44,035 bases of DNA, taken from Chitinophagaceae bacterium (GTDB taxonomy: Bacteria; Bacteroidota; Bacteroidia; Chitinophagales; Chitinophagaceae). Each line of letters begins with the position of its first letter. The first letter of the stretch is position 1. The stretch is taken from assembly GCA_016786845.1 (NCBI GenBank), contig JAEUVB010000006.1, forward strand, positions 1-44,035. The letters are read 5' to 3'. The translations under genes and the position numbers were made by a program. This document shows positions 8,337 through 18,090 of the stretch, one piece after another. The notes under the pieces are model-generated. The model saw only the letters and a list, made by a program, of their open reading frames with translations, did no database searches and was not told where the DNA came from.

Positions 8337-8771
8337 ATGAAAAAAATGTCGCTTTTTTCTCTCATTATCTTGACTGCCGCCACGTTGATCCAATGTTCTC
8401 CTAAAACACAGAAAAAGGTCGCTTCGGATGTTACGGTAGAAGAAAAAATTACACCGGTCAACAATCAACCGGTGCCGGGTGCAATGGCAAAAATTGAAGA
8501 TATACAGCCTAAACGTGAGGTGCCTCTAACGGATGATGAAAAAGAAGCAAAATCTTTAGCGAACAATGCGATAAGTGAAGATGAGTTGTATTTAGCGGGC
8601 AAATTAACCTGGAAAGTTTCCTGCAACAAATGTCATGAGCTATATGCCCCCCAAGAAAGAACGGCTTCACAATGGGATAAAGTGATGGAGACCATGGCCG
8701 TAAAAGCCAAACTCAGCAAAGCTGAAAAATCTGCTGTATTAGCCTTTTTACATAATCAGGCAAAACAATAA
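8337..8771 (+). CDS. Small lipoprotein with a CxxCH haem-binding motif
   Basis: A 144-residue envelope protein. A lipoprotein signal peptide ends at Cys20 (lipobox LIQC). A low-complexity charged linker follows, and a C-terminal domain contains a single haem motif CNKCH at residues 96-100 and a later Met (TMAVKA) that could be the sixth ligand. This is the layout of a minimal monohaem cytochrome c tethered to a membrane, or of an orphan haem-binding lipoprotein. No oxidase, reductase or cytochrome maturation gene lies nearby, so its redox partner is unknown. The start at 8337 gives a standard Met-Lys-Lys signal peptide. It converges with the alpha-2-macroglobulin gene, 15 bp apart. Confidence 0.8.
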   Translation: MKKMSLFSLIILTAATLIQCSPKTQKKVASDVTVEEKITPVNNQPVPGAMAKIEDIQPKREVPLTDDEKEAKSLANNAISEDELYLAGKLTWKVSCNKCHELYAPQERTASQWDKVMETMAVKAKLSKAEKSAVLAFLHNQAKQ

Positions 8772-8786
8772 CATACCATTATTCAT

Positions 8787-11700
8787 TTACTCATTCACCT
8801 TTATCCTCAGTCCTTCACTGTGACTGCTAAATTCCGGTGCGTACATGCATTGTATCGTGGTGATACCATTTGAGAAATCGCCTTGGTTAGTTACAAACAT
8901 TGGATATTCGAAGACATAAGTGCCCTTACTCAACCAGTGAAAAAAGAAATTAGTCGCAGCATCTTTTGTGGCTTCGAAGTACCCTAGTCCGCCTTGATAT
9001 TTATACTCACTCAGTACATTGACCGGTTCGAAACAAGCCGCGCGCATATCTTTCATGTGAACATACTCCATGTCACGGTCTACACGAAGTTCGATGCGCA
9101 CTTTAACCTTATCTCCCACTTTTAAAGTACGTTGATTTGATAATGGAATCAATACCAGACCTTTATCGGAATTCTGCTCTATGAACAATTGCTTTTTCAG
9201 TATCAAAGGGGTTTCGGCACCGGTAATCTTGTCGAGGTTTTCGAAATACTGCCAATAGGCAGCGCCCCAGGTGGTTCCACCATTCTTAGCTCCTGTTACG
9301 GCAACTTTAATTCGTCCCATATCCGATTTGATCTGTTCGGATTCTATATTCATTTTAAAATATCCTGTACCGGCTTGTTTCACCTGATCAGCGGAATGAA
9401 TCTTTAAATCCCCCATTTGAATATCTACTGTAGGTTCATTGCTCAACCAATCTGTTCCGCTTAAAAGGAGTGCATATATTGCATCGGCAGTTGCCTTGGT
9501 GGTTTCCCAGTTTTGGGTTTGTTTATTCTTGAGCAACCAAATTTTCAGCTCATCGATTTCCTGATCTACCTGACCAATTTCACTGAAGGTCTCGATAAGC
9601 AGACTTTGTGTTTCAATCGGCGCTTCATACCACCAATAGCTGCGACTATCTTTCCAATACATACCCATTTCTTCCTGATGAATCGCATTCTCGCGCAGCG
9701 ATTTCAAAATGGATACTGGTGTTTTCTCATCTCCCAATCGTTGAGATGCCAAGGCAATCATACCTTGCATATAGCGATTTTGCGATAGCCAATATGTGGC
9801 GGCTTGCTTTTTATAATAATCAAAAGCTTTTTGTGAGCGCTCATTCACCGGATCCGCCAGAAAGAAGCTCCGCATATAGAGATATTGAATTTGGGAATAA
9901 CTGATATGTTGTTTACTCAAATCAACTTTGTGCTTCACCAGATCATCGTAGTCTTCTTTAATTCGGGCATCAAGATAACTTAACATAGCACTCAACATTT
10001 TTTGCACCCTACTGTTTTCAATGACTTCATTCACCCCAAGATGACTAAGGCGTCCCAATCCGGTTGCGATATATTGCGTGATGTATCGATCATCGGGCAT
10101 CCCTTTGAACCATGCGAAGCCGCCATTAGGCGTTTGCATGATTTCCAGTTCACGTATCGTTCGCTCCAACTCTTTACTCATCCGGTTGAGGTTAAATAAA
10201 ACAGCAATATTCTTCTTTTGTTGATTTTCGTTTTTCGCTTCCAGAACCCACGGTGTCTCTTGTAATAATAAACTTTTCAGTTCCTCGTTTTTTTGCAAAT
10301 TCGACAACAGGGCTGCTGAATCTTTATCCTTCCATTGAGAAAATATTTCTTTGATTTTGGGATAGCGGTTCACCATATGCTGTGCAAGAATGTTTGCGTA
10401 GTAACGATTGAAGGTTTGTTCAGCGCATTCATACGGATAATCTGTGAGATAGGGCAATGACTGAACGGCATACCATGCAGGATTGGAGGTATACTCTAAG
10501 GTCAGATTGTGGTGGCGCAAAGTATTGGATTGACCGCTCATCAATAATTTCTCAAAACGAAAATCCTTTTGAGCATTTACTCTTACCGGCATGGGCAGAG
10601 TTTCCGTTACCAACATACTGTTGAGCAATACCGGCACTGCATTTTGCTCACCATCTGTATGATCACCGGCTTTGGCGAATACTTTCACCAATACCGGATT
10701 CGTAAACCCGGCAGGTATTTTGATGGGCCATAGAACGACAGCACTTTCACCTTGTTTGGCTGAGAATGACAGGGTTGAGGTTTGATTGTCAAAAATATCA
10801 TCGACAGGCTCTTCAGTCATTGCGTCAACCAATTGGAGCATGGCATTTCCCCGGATATCACCATCGGTGAGGTTACTCACCTTGGCACTGTAAATCATCT
10901 GATCTCCTTCGCGGAAGAAACGGGGCGTATTGGGAACCACCATTAGATCTTTACTTGTGGTGCTTGTTTCAATGAGCGAACCGGATTGCAGATTTTTAGT
11001 ATGTCCGAACGCCATCAACTTCCAACGAGTAAGCGCATCCGGTGCTTTAAATTTGATCAGAATATTTCCCGCAGCATCGGTTCGTAATTGCGGAAAGAAA
11101 AATGCCGTTTCGGAAAAATTAGAACGGAGTTGAATGTCTTCTGTTGAAAACAAATTGCCTGTTTTACTTTTTACCGGTTGCTCTAAAATGAGACTATCCA
11201 TCTTGACCCCATTTTTCAGATTAGGAAAAGGAGGGGCTTCATTGGCCGGCCCATCGGCCATTGCAGCCATGACCGGCATGCTTTGCAGTTCATCCCCGGA
11301 CTCCTCCCTGCTCATCATTTTACGGCCACCGCCTCTATAATAGGCTCGACCTCCGCTAGTAAGCCCCCACCAATTCAGTCTGTCGTATGATTTTTCATAG
11401 GGCTTGATTTGTGCATTGGGTCGATAATAAATTTGCTGTCCTTGTTGAGTCACAAAACCGTAGTGATTGGTCGTAAAGCGCTGGGCATGACTATTGTATA
11501 ATCCAAACCCACCCCATTGATGTGGCTGAAAAGCATCCAAACTGGCATCATACATTGTTGCAAGCAATTCGGCACTCACCTTTTCTTTTTTGCTGCCGGT
11601 AATTTTGAGTGTCCACTCCTGTTCGCTGCCCGGCAGTATTTTATCACGGAATGTTTCCATGCTCAGGGTCAAGTCCTTATTCGTCCAGGGTACAGAGACC

Positions 11701-14700
11701 ATTCGTTGCTCCTGATAAATTCGATTATTTCTAACCATGGTTGCCAATACATAAAATCCACCACGATCAGCTTCACTCAGTTCAAATAGTTGAGAATGGT
11801 CATCAGGCAGATTGATCCATTTCGTTTGCGTCTTCTCATTTCTGTCTAGATGATATAATACATATGCCGGATCTTCATTGGATGCGATGGATAAAGTCAA
11901 TTTTTCCCCCGGCTCCGCATTGATGGTTTCCGGGAATACCAATAAATGTTCGTTGGGTAAGCAAATCGGATTCGATGATGTGTATAGTCGGATATATTGT
12001 TTATCAATCATTATTTCCCCCTTGTTGTCGGTGGCCCTGGCTTCAATCAGATACCATCCATCTTCGTTAACTATTTTAGGGAGGTATTCCAAACCTTTCT
12101 CCGAAGACTGAATGGTTTTCTTCCACATCACTTTCGCAACCGGCCATTGTTGATAATCATTTTCATCTTTATATTCATCCAATGGGAAATCCTTACGAAA
12201 ATCACTTTCATTGATGCTGTACAATTCGGGTTTCGACCAAAGCCTGCTGCGATAATTTTTCTCGGGTGCCTTCAATCTGGAGCAAGAAAGTTCTACCGTT
12301 GATGGAATATGTGTATTACTGCTATTGGTTGTAAACACTTTCAGTGCATTAAAATCATTGAAATCTGATTGATTGGGAATTTCTACTTTTACAAAAAGAG
12401 ATTGATAAGACACACTCATCGTTGAAGTTCCACTACGGGTCTCTCCATTCCGGTCGGTGACATCTGCATCAATTCGATAATCAAAAAGCGGCATGGTTTT
12501 CGGATCGACTGAAGCATCAGGAATAGCCGTAAAAGAAATATCAAATGAACCATCCGCTTTCGTGATGGCTGTACCATTTACAATCTCCATTTCCGGACTG
12601 GATGGTCTTCCCCAAAAATAATAGCACCAATAATAAGGGAATCGGGCGGTACGCAGTACACGGTATTTCACTTGAGCACCATCAATATTGTTTCCGGCGT
12701 ATGCTTTCGCAAGGCCTTTCACTTTCACCGTTTCATTGAGACGATAGTCCCCTTTGATGGTATCAAAAGTTACTTCAAACTTAGGTCGCTTATATTCTTC
12801 AATATTAAAAAAAGCCGAACCATTTGTGGCTTCAATGTGAAACTGACCCGTAAGCAATCCTTCCGGCGCTATGAAACTGCCTGTGAAAGAACCGTATTCG
12901 TTGGTCGTCAGACTATCTTCCTTTACCACCTGATAATTTGCATCGATGAATCGAACAAGCGTTTTAGTCCCGGTCATCAATTGATGATTGTTTAAACGGG
13001 GGTTCCCTTTGGTTTGAACCATGATGCCTTTATAGTAAATCTTTTGACCCGGCCGATAAATACTTCTATCCGTGAAGAGGAATGTTCGGACATCATCTCT
13101 GTTCTGCTCTTGATACTCACTGATATAAATATTTTCATTCAGATACAGATCGTCTTCGTCTTTAATCAGTTCGATACTTGTAGCCGTATTCGCATGTACA
13201 CCTTTATTGAAACGTACCAGACCTTGCTGATCCGATACATAGGTTTGACCTTCTTTATAGATATTCTTTCTCTCCTGATAATCATAATTGTAAACGGAAG
13301 TTTTCAGGCTCACTCCGGCCATCGGCGCACCACTTTCTCTATGCACGATATAGGCATCCGTTTGACCACCGGCATCGGGTTGCAAGGTGATGAGGGATAA
13401 ATTTGAAACACTCATAAATGAGAGATTCGCACATTGCTTATCATCAAAATCGGGGCTTTCTGAAAATAATATCGCATAGACTCCGAGTGGCAAAGGCATC
13501 AATTTGATTTCAGTCGTATGGTTCTTATAATCTTGCGTTTGAGGCAATTCGGCACTCCAGGACTTCAATGGTTTCTTGTCCACCACAGATTTGATACGCT
13601 CTGTATATTGTTGAGAGAAGGTTCGATACTCCTGGACAGATAATTTCACCACCCGAACATAGACTTTCTTGATATTGCGAAATTGAATCAGCGCGAGTGA
13701 AGGCCGCTCGGGTAAAACTATTTTTTCATGTTGTACGGACAGGGTATGCATTTCAATAGTCTGCAATTTCAGCTTCGCCAAATAGGCTGCTTCCGAGTTC
13801 GGAAATTTTTCAACGATTTGATCCAATAACTGTTTAGCAGAAACATAATCGATATTTTGATCATCGATATGATTATTCATATATCCTCTTTGACCTTTTG
13901 TTTGACTGCCCTGTGTATAGGTTTCCGCTAAATAGTACATGGCCAAACCTGATTGAGAATGATTTGGAAATCGATTGATGATGGTCTGAAGTGCTGATCG
14001 ATAAAGTTCATTTTTATTACTCGAAACTGAATGATCGTTCACGTAACGAATACGGGCAATATCGACATCGATCAAAGCAGCAGGGTCGGAATCCGCATAA
14101 TGAAAATGAATCACGTCCTTATAGCGTTGCAGCGCCTGATACTTATTAGAGCCGGTGTCGGAGGTACTAAAAGTCGCTTTCATAAAATCACTCGCAGAGG
14201 CAAAAGCTTTTGCATCATTGATTTCGAAAGCATAGGCAGGCTTGGTCAATTCAGTTTCTTCAATTTGAAAATAAGCAATTGCCCGATGAACTAAAAAATC
14301 ATAGAGTGTAGGTCGTAGAATGCGGGAATTTTTTCCTTGCTCAAGAATTGGATCTAAAAGAACGAGGGCATACTTTTTCGATTCGGCAGCCTCAGTCAAT
14401 GACAAATGATAATGTTTAGAGGCCGTCTCATAAAAACGATCGGCACTCCAGGTCTCCATATCCGTTTGGGTATCATTTCCCTGAGCCATATTGGTCCGAT
14501 CGAGAATCTGCCATCGGTTCATCTGATAATAATTCCAATAAAGTTCACCCAACATGGAATGGAGAATTTGTTTGACCGGGAATTTGGCCGTTTTTACTTC
14601 TTGTAGAAAGTACTGTATAGTGTGAACATCTGCCTTTTCGTCCCGGTCACTCAGACTGACCCTGTATTGACAATAGGCTTTGACCATTTGCGGTGTGTTG

Positions 14701-14885
14701 TTTTCAGCCTTAGCCAAAGACAATATTTGTAAGACTTCCTTTTCCGCAGTGGCATTGAGGCCTTTTTTGAAAGCCTGCTCCACAGACTTCCAGCGAGTTT
14801 CATAGTTTGACATTTTATTGAGGGTTTGCGCATAGGCTGCGGAAAAATAAAAGGAGAACAACGCGAAAAAAAAGAGCTTGCGCAT
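8787..14885 (-). CDS. Alpha-2-macroglobulin family protein
   Basis: A very large exported protein of 2032 residues. The ATG at 14885 is chosen because it opens a clear signal peptide (1-20, ending AYAQ), whereas the open frame continues 17 codons further without one. The N-terminal third is helical and TPR-like. The MG2-type signature DRSIYRPGQ lies near residue 605, the central A2M segment with PQLRTDAAGN and LTRWKL near 1256-1295, and the thioester motif Cys-Ala-Glu-Gln at Cys1487, followed by the helical thioester domain. Bacterial members trap attacking proteases through the thioester. There is no adjacent penicillin-binding protein 1C gene, the usual partner in Proteobacteria. The role is inferred from family; the intact CxEQ supports an active trap. 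Confidence 0.92.
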   Translation of the reverse strand: MRKLFFFALFSFYFSAAYAQTLNKMSNYETRWKSVEQAFKKGLNATAEKEVLQILSLAKAENNTPQMVKAYCQYRVSLSDRDEKADVHTIQYFLQEVKTAKFPVKQILHSMLGELYWNYYQMNRWQILDRTNMAQGNDTQTDMETWSADRFYETASKHYHLSLTEAAESKKYALVLLDPILEQGKNSRILRPTLYDFLVHRAIAYFQIEETELTKPAYAFEINDAKAFASASDFMKATFSTSDTGSNKYQALQRYKDVIHFHYADSDPAALIDVDIARIRYVNDHSVSSNKNELYRSALQTIINRFPNHSQSGLAMYYLAETYTQGSQTKGQRGYMNNHIDDQNIDYVSAKQLLDQIVEKFPNSEAAYLAKLKLQTIEMHTLSVQHEKIVLPERPSLALIQFRNIKKVYVRVVKLSVQEYRTFSQQYTERIKSVVDKKPLKSWSAELPQTQDYKNHTTEIKLMPLPLGVYAILFSESPDFDDKQCANLSFMSVSNLSLITLQPDAGGQTDAYIVHRESGAPMAGVSLKTSVYNYDYQERKNIYKEGQTYVSDQQGLVRFNKGVHANTATSIELIKDEDDLYLNENIYISEYQEQNRDDVRTFLFTDRSIYRPGQKIYYKGIMVQTKGNPRLNNHQLMTGTKTLVRFIDANYQVVKEDSLTTNEYGSFTGSFIAPEGLLTGQFHIEATNGSAFFNIEEYKRPKFEVTFDTIKGDYRLNETVKVKGLAKAYAGNNIDGAQVKYRVLRTARFPYYWCYYFWGRPSSPEMEIVNGTAITKADGSFDISFTAIPDASVDPKTMPLFDYRIDADVTDRNGETRSGTSTMSVSYQSLFVKVEIPNQSDFNDFNALKVFTTNSSNTHIPSTVELSCSRLKAPEKNYRSRLWSKPELYSINESDFRKDFPLDEYKDENDYQQWPVAKVMWKKTIQSSEKGLEYLPKIVNEDGWYLIEARATDNKGEIMIDKQYIRLYTSSNPICLPNEHLLVFPETINAEPGEKLTLSIASNEDPAYVLYHLDRNEKTQTKWINLPDDHSQLFELSEADRGGFYVLATMVRNNRIYQEQRMVSVPWTNKDLTLSMETFRDKILPGSEQEWTLKITGSKKEKVSAELLATMYDASLDAFQPHQWGGFGLYNSHAQRFTTNHYGFVTQQGQQIYYRPNAQIKPYEKSYDRLNWWGLTSGGRAYYRGGGRKMMSREESGDELQSMPVMAAMADGPANEAPPFPNLKNGVKMDSLILEQPVKSKTGNLFSTEDIQLRSNFSETAFFFPQLRTDAAGNILIKFKAPDALTRWKLMAFGHTKNLQSGSLIETSTTSKDLMVVPNTPRFFREGDQMIYSAKVSNLTDGDIRGNAMLQLVDAMTEEPVDDIFDNQTSTLSFSAKQGESAVVLWPIKIPAGFTNPVLVKVFAKAGDHTDGEQNAVPVLLNSMLVTETLPMPVRVNAQKDFRFEKLLMSGQSNTLRHHNLTLEYTSNPAWYAVQSLPYLTDYPYECAEQTFNRYYANILAQHMVNRYPKIKEIFSQWKDKDSAALLSNLQKNEELKSLLLQETPWVLEAKNENQQKKNIAVLFNLNRMSKELERTIRELEIMQTPNGGFAWFKGMPDDRYITQYIATGLGRLSHLGVNEVIENSRVQKMLSAMLSYLDARIKEDYDDLVKHKVDLSKQHISYSQIQYLYMRSFFLADPVNERSQKAFDYYKKQAATYWLSQNRYMQGMIALASQRLGDEKTPVSILKSLRENAIHQEEMGMYWKDSRSYWWYEAPIETQSLLIETFSEIGQVDQEIDELKIWLLKNKQTQNWETTKATADAIYALLLSGTDWLSNEPTVDIQMGDLKIHSADQVKQAGTGYFKMNIESEQIKSDMGRIKVAVTGAKNGGTTWGAAYWQYFENLDKITGAETPLILKKQLFIEQNSDKGLVLIPLSNQRTLKVGDKVKVRIELRVDRDMEYVHMKDMRAACFEPVNVLSEYKYQGGLGYFEATKDAATNFFFHWLSKGTYVFEYPMFVTNQGDFSNGITTIQCMYAPEFSSHSEGLRIKVNE

Positions 14886-15075
14886 AGAGTATATATTTAG
14901 GTCTGAACTGAGGATACAAAGATGCGTAAATTCCATACAGTTCGATTCAGTAATTTCATTTTTATGATGTTATCTCATGCCACCGGAGCTCTGTTCTATG
15001 GTCACTGAGCAATGATTTGGAATTGATTTCGTGAATAAAAAGTGAAAAACAGTCGGTCTGGATTTAAGGCAAATG

Positions 15076-15106
15076 TTGCAAATTTCTCATCTGCACTTTA
15101 CCTTTA
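15076..15106 (+). promoter_or_regulatory. Candidate Bacteroidota promoter for the DUF5684 gene
   Basis: TTG at 15076-15078 and TACCTTTA at 15099-15106 are separated by 20 bp, close to the Bacteroidota pattern TTTG-N19/20-TAnnTTTG. The predicted start of transcription is about 25 nt before the ATG at 15139. Confidence 0.45.
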
Positions 15107-15138
15107 AATTATTATTCAACCCCAAAAAACAACAAACT

Positions 15139-15531
15139 ATGGAAAACGGAATCCCAGTCATTGGCATTGTCTTCATTTTAGGCATTGTCGTCTTTATCAT
15201 CGCATGCATGTGGAAAATTTACGAAAAAGCCGGTCAGCCCGGATGGGCGGCTATAATACCCATCTACAACTTTATTATCTTGCTTAAAATCGTTGGAAAA
15301 CCTTGGTGGTGGCTGTTATTGATGCTCATCCCGATTGTAAACTATGTATTTATTATCTGGACCTATAATTTGCTCTCCAAATCCTTCGGCAAATCGGAAG
15401 GATTTACTGTTGGATTGCTTTTATTGGGCATTATCTTCTTCCCTATTTTGGCTTTTGGTTCCGCTCAATACATTGGACCACAAAGCAAAGAAGCACTTAT
15501 GCAGAAAAATGTAAATGACTTAGGCAATTAG
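15139..15531 (+). CDS. DUF5684-like integral membrane protein
   Basis: A 130-residue membrane protein with four hydrophobic segments, roughly 5-27, 50-68, 70-88 and 98-118. The stretch KAGQPGWAAIIPIYN followed by GKPWWW is characteristic of the small membrane family annotated DUF5684, often found next to signal peptidase genes. The frame is open from 15073, but the ATG at 15139 (MENGIPVIG) gives the family's usual N-terminus and lies downstream of the promoter candidate. Function is unknown; no signal peptidase is nearby. A bidirectional terminator separates it from glnS. Confidence 0.75.
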   Translation: MENGIPVIGIVFILGIVVFIIACMWKIYEKAGQPGWAAIIPIYNFIILLKIVGKPWWWLLLMLIPIVNYVFIIWTYNLLSKSFGKSEGFTVGLLLLGIIFFPILAFGSAQYIGPQSKEALMQKNVNDLGN

Positions 15532-15543
15532 TCTTATCAAATC

Positions 15544-15577
15544 AAAAAAACCGGAGCGATAAACTCCGGTTTTTTTT
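15544..15577. terminator. Bidirectional terminator
   Basis: AAAAAAACCGGAG-cgataaa-CTCCGGTTTTTTTT: a 7-bp GC-rich stem (15550-15570) flanked by A and T tracts. It sits between convergent genes and can serve both; its left edge overlaps nothing coding, its right edge touches the end of glnS. Confidence 0.9.
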
Positions 15578-17246
15578 ATGCTTGTTCCTTTTTAGTTTCC
15601 TTGGCCCAGGAATCCTTCAACCCAACGGTGCGATTGAAAATGGGGTGTTCCGGGGTCGATAAACGATCTGTTGTAAAATAACCGAGCCGTAAAAATTGAA
15701 ATTTATCTCCGGCAGATGTGTTCATTAATGCCGGTTCGACATAAGCTTGTTTCACTATATGCAAACTATCTTCATTGATATACGATTTAAAATCACCCTC
15801 TTCACTGGCCGGATTTTCTACTTTAAATAAACGGTCATACAATCTCACCTCGGCTGTTTTCGCATGAGCACAACTGACCCAATGCATGGTGCCTTTCACT
15901 TTAATTCCGCTATGGTCCTCGCCACTTTTTGTTTCCGGGTTATAGGTACAATAGATTTCAGTCACTTTACCATCTTCGTCTTTTTTAAAATCATGACATT
16001 GAATGATATAAGCATGCTTGAGTCGTACAGTGAGTCCCGGTCCCAATCTGAAAAATTTCTTGGGAGGTTCTTCCATAAAATCTTCGCGTTCGATCCAGAG
16101 TTCGCGACTGAAAGGCAGATCACGATGTCCGCCCTGTTCGTCTTCCGGATTATTTTCAGCATGAAGGATTTCTTCCTTTCCTTCTTCGTAATTCGTAATA
16201 ATCAATTTTACCGGATCGATGACAGCCATTCGGCGTTGAGCAATGCGATTGAGATGTTCGCGTACACAAAATTCCAGCATGGAAACATCCACCACATTAT
16301 CCCTTTTGGCGATTCCGATGCGATCACAAAATTCACGAATACTTTCGGCAGTATAACCTCTGCGCCTCATGCCGGAAATGGTAGGCATACGCGGGTCATC
16401 CCATCCTTCCACGATATGTTCATTAACGAGTTGCAGCAGCTTACGTTTACTGGTGACGGTATAGCTAAGACTGCGGCGCGCAAATTCGTATTGATGAGAA
16501 GGAAATATTTCCAGATTTGAAATACACCAATCGTACAATTCACGATGCGGTATAAACTCCATGGTACAAATGGAATGGGTAATATGTTCAATGCTATCGC
16601 TTTGTCCGTGGGCAAAATCATACATGGGATAGATACACCAGGCATCACCGGTGCGATGATGATGTGCATGTTTGATTCGATATAAAACCGGATCACGCAT
16701 AATCATATTCGTATGGGCCATATCAATTTTTGCGCGCAACACTTTGGCGCCATCCGGAAATTCACCTTGACGCATCCGTTTGAACAAATCTAAATTTTCG
16801 GCAATGCTGCGATCCCGATAAGGACTATTACTACCAGGCTGAGTCGGTGTGCCCTTCATTGCCCTTATTTCATCAGAAGTTGAATCATCTACATAGGCCA
16901 ATCCTTTTTCAATCAACTGACATGCAAATCCAAAGAGTTGTTCAAAATAATCGGAAGCATAGAATTCATTTTTCCATTGAAAGCCCAACCATTGTATGTC
17001 TTCTTTGATACTGTCTACATATTCAGTTTCTTCCGTCTCCGGGTTGGTATCATCAAATCGCAGATTGGTATATCCGGGGAAGGTTTGGGTGAGTCCAAAA
17101 TTCAGACAAATGGAGGATGCATGTCCAATATGCAAATATCCATTCGGTTCGGGGGGAAATCGGGTTGCAATTTGCTCATAACGTCCCTCTTTCAGATCCG
17201 TTTCAATAATTTCTTCAATAAAATTCAAGGATTTTTCTTCACTCAT
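15576..17246 (-). CDS. glnS: Glutaminyl-tRNA synthetase
   Basis: Class I aminoacyl-tRNA synthetase of 556 residues that charges tRNA-Gln with glutamine. FPPEPNGYLHIGHAS contains the HIGH motif (residues 39-42), and the KMSKS counterpart VTSKRKLL is near residue 265. Length matches the Escherichia coli enzyme (554), and the whole catalytic and anticodon-binding beta-barrel region is present. The frame extends to an ATG at 17297, but the ATG at 17246 gives the family N-terminus, and a good -7 box (TACTTTTG, minus strand 17275-17268) lies between the two, which would leave the upstream ATG untranscribed. Presence of GlnRS means Gln-tRNA can be made directly rather than only by amidation. Confidence 0.96.
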   Translation of the reverse strand: MSEEKSLNFIEEIIETDLKEGRYEQIATRFPPEPNGYLHIGHASSICLNFGLTQTFPGYTNLRFDDTNPETEETEYVDSIKEDIQWLGFQWKNEFYASDYFEQLFGFACQLIEKGLAYVDDSTSDEIRAMKGTPTQPGSNSPYRDRSIAENLDLFKRMRQGEFPDGAKVLRAKIDMAHTNMIMRDPVLYRIKHAHHHRTGDAWCIYPMYDFAHGQSDSIEHITHSICTMEFIPHRELYDWCISNLEIFPSHQYEFARRSLSYTVTSKRKLLQLVNEHIVEGWDDPRMPTISGMRRRGYTAESIREFCDRIGIAKRDNVVDVSMLEFCVREHLNRIAQRRMAVIDPVKLIITNYEEGKEEILHAENNPEDEQGGHRDLPFSRELWIEREDFMEEPPKKFFRLGPGLTVRLKHAYIIQCHDFKKDEDGKVTEIYCTYNPETKSGEDHSGIKVKGTMHWVSCAHAKTAEVRLYDRLFKVENPASEEGDFKSYINEDSLHIVKQAYVEPALMNTSAGDKFQFLRLGYFTTDRLSTPEHPIFNRTVGLKDSWAKETKKEQA

Positions 17247-17290
17247 AGTCAGATGCCATTTGTCGGTCAAAAGTACTTCTTCTGGAATTA

Positions 17291-17322
17291 TTTGCACCGA
17301 TAATGTTGAAATATTACTTTTG
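17291..17322 (+). promoter_or_regulatory. Strong Bacteroidota-type promoter
   Basis: TTTG (17291-17294), 20 bp spacer, TACTTTTG (17315-17322): an exact match to the -33/-7 consensus. It should drive the beta-barrel gene starting at 17374 with a leader of about 45 nt, and it overlaps the upstream region of the divergent glnS. Confidence 0.6.
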
Positions 17323-17373
17323 GTAGCGATAGAAAAAATTCACTGAATAGATTAGCACCTTAAAAAACGACTT

Positions 17374-18090
17374 ATGAAAAAAATTCTCCTGCTCCTTATT
17401 TTAGCCGCACTCAGCTTTAAGACCACACAAGCCCAGATTATACAGAAAGGCAGCAGTTGTTTGCAAGTCGGTTATGGCTATCCCAGTGCGATGCAACTGT
17501 TGGGTTCTGTCTTCAAATTCTCAGTCAATATAGATGATGCCGAAGCTTCTTCGGAATTTAAATACAAAGGATTTGGTCCTTTGCATCTTCGCTACGATTA
17601 TATGATTGGCGGTCGTGTGGGTTTGGGACTCAGTGCCAATATGGAAATGGGAAATTTCAAATTCACGAATAATTATACCGATATGGACGATAATTACGTG
17701 ACCAGTGTTACCAAATTTAATTATTCCAGCGTGAATGCCATGGCCAGGATGAATATCCATTTTATCAAAAACGCAGAGAAAATCGATATCTACTATGGAT
17801 TTGGCGTTGGATACAGTCACACCCGGGTGAAACTGGAAGAAACTTTAGAAGGCAATACCATCGATCCGGTGGATCAGGAAAGCATCGATGAATTTAATGA
17901 TTACCTGAATGGCGTTTTTAAAATGTTTCCGGTTGCTTTTGAAGAAGTATTTGGTATGAAAATGCCTTTTGGCCAAAACGCCGGGATGTATATGGAAGTC
18001 GGTTATAGCAAGGCCCTTGTTCAACTTGGGTTTTACGCCCGTATTGGCGGACCGAAAGGATACTACCGCGACCAATGGAAATGGTTCTAA
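17374..18090 (+). CDS. Outer membrane beta-barrel protein
   Basis: A 238-residue protein with a signal peptide (KKILLLLILAALSFKTTQAQ) and alternating hydrophobic/polar strands with many Gly, Tyr and Phe residues, ending in the short aromatic tail QWKWF. This is typical of small outer-membrane barrels of the OmpW/OprF-like or OMP_b-brl class in Bacteroidota. An acidic loop around residues 150-180 is the only charged insert. No ligand can be inferred. It has its own strong promoter and overlaps the convergent aminotransferase gene by 4 bp at the stop codons. Confidence 0.78.
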   Translation: MKKILLLLILAALSFKTTQAQIIQKGSSCLQVGYGYPSAMQLLGSVFKFSVNIDDAEASSEFKYKGFGPLHLRYDYMIGGRVGLGLSANMEMGNFKFTNNYTDMDDNYVTSVTKFNYSSVNAMARMNIHFIKNAEKIDIYYGFGVGYSHTRVKLEETLEGNTIDPVDQESIDEFNDYLNGVFKMFPVAFEEVFGMKMPFGQNAGMYMEVGYSKALVQLGFYARIGGPKGYYRDQWKWF

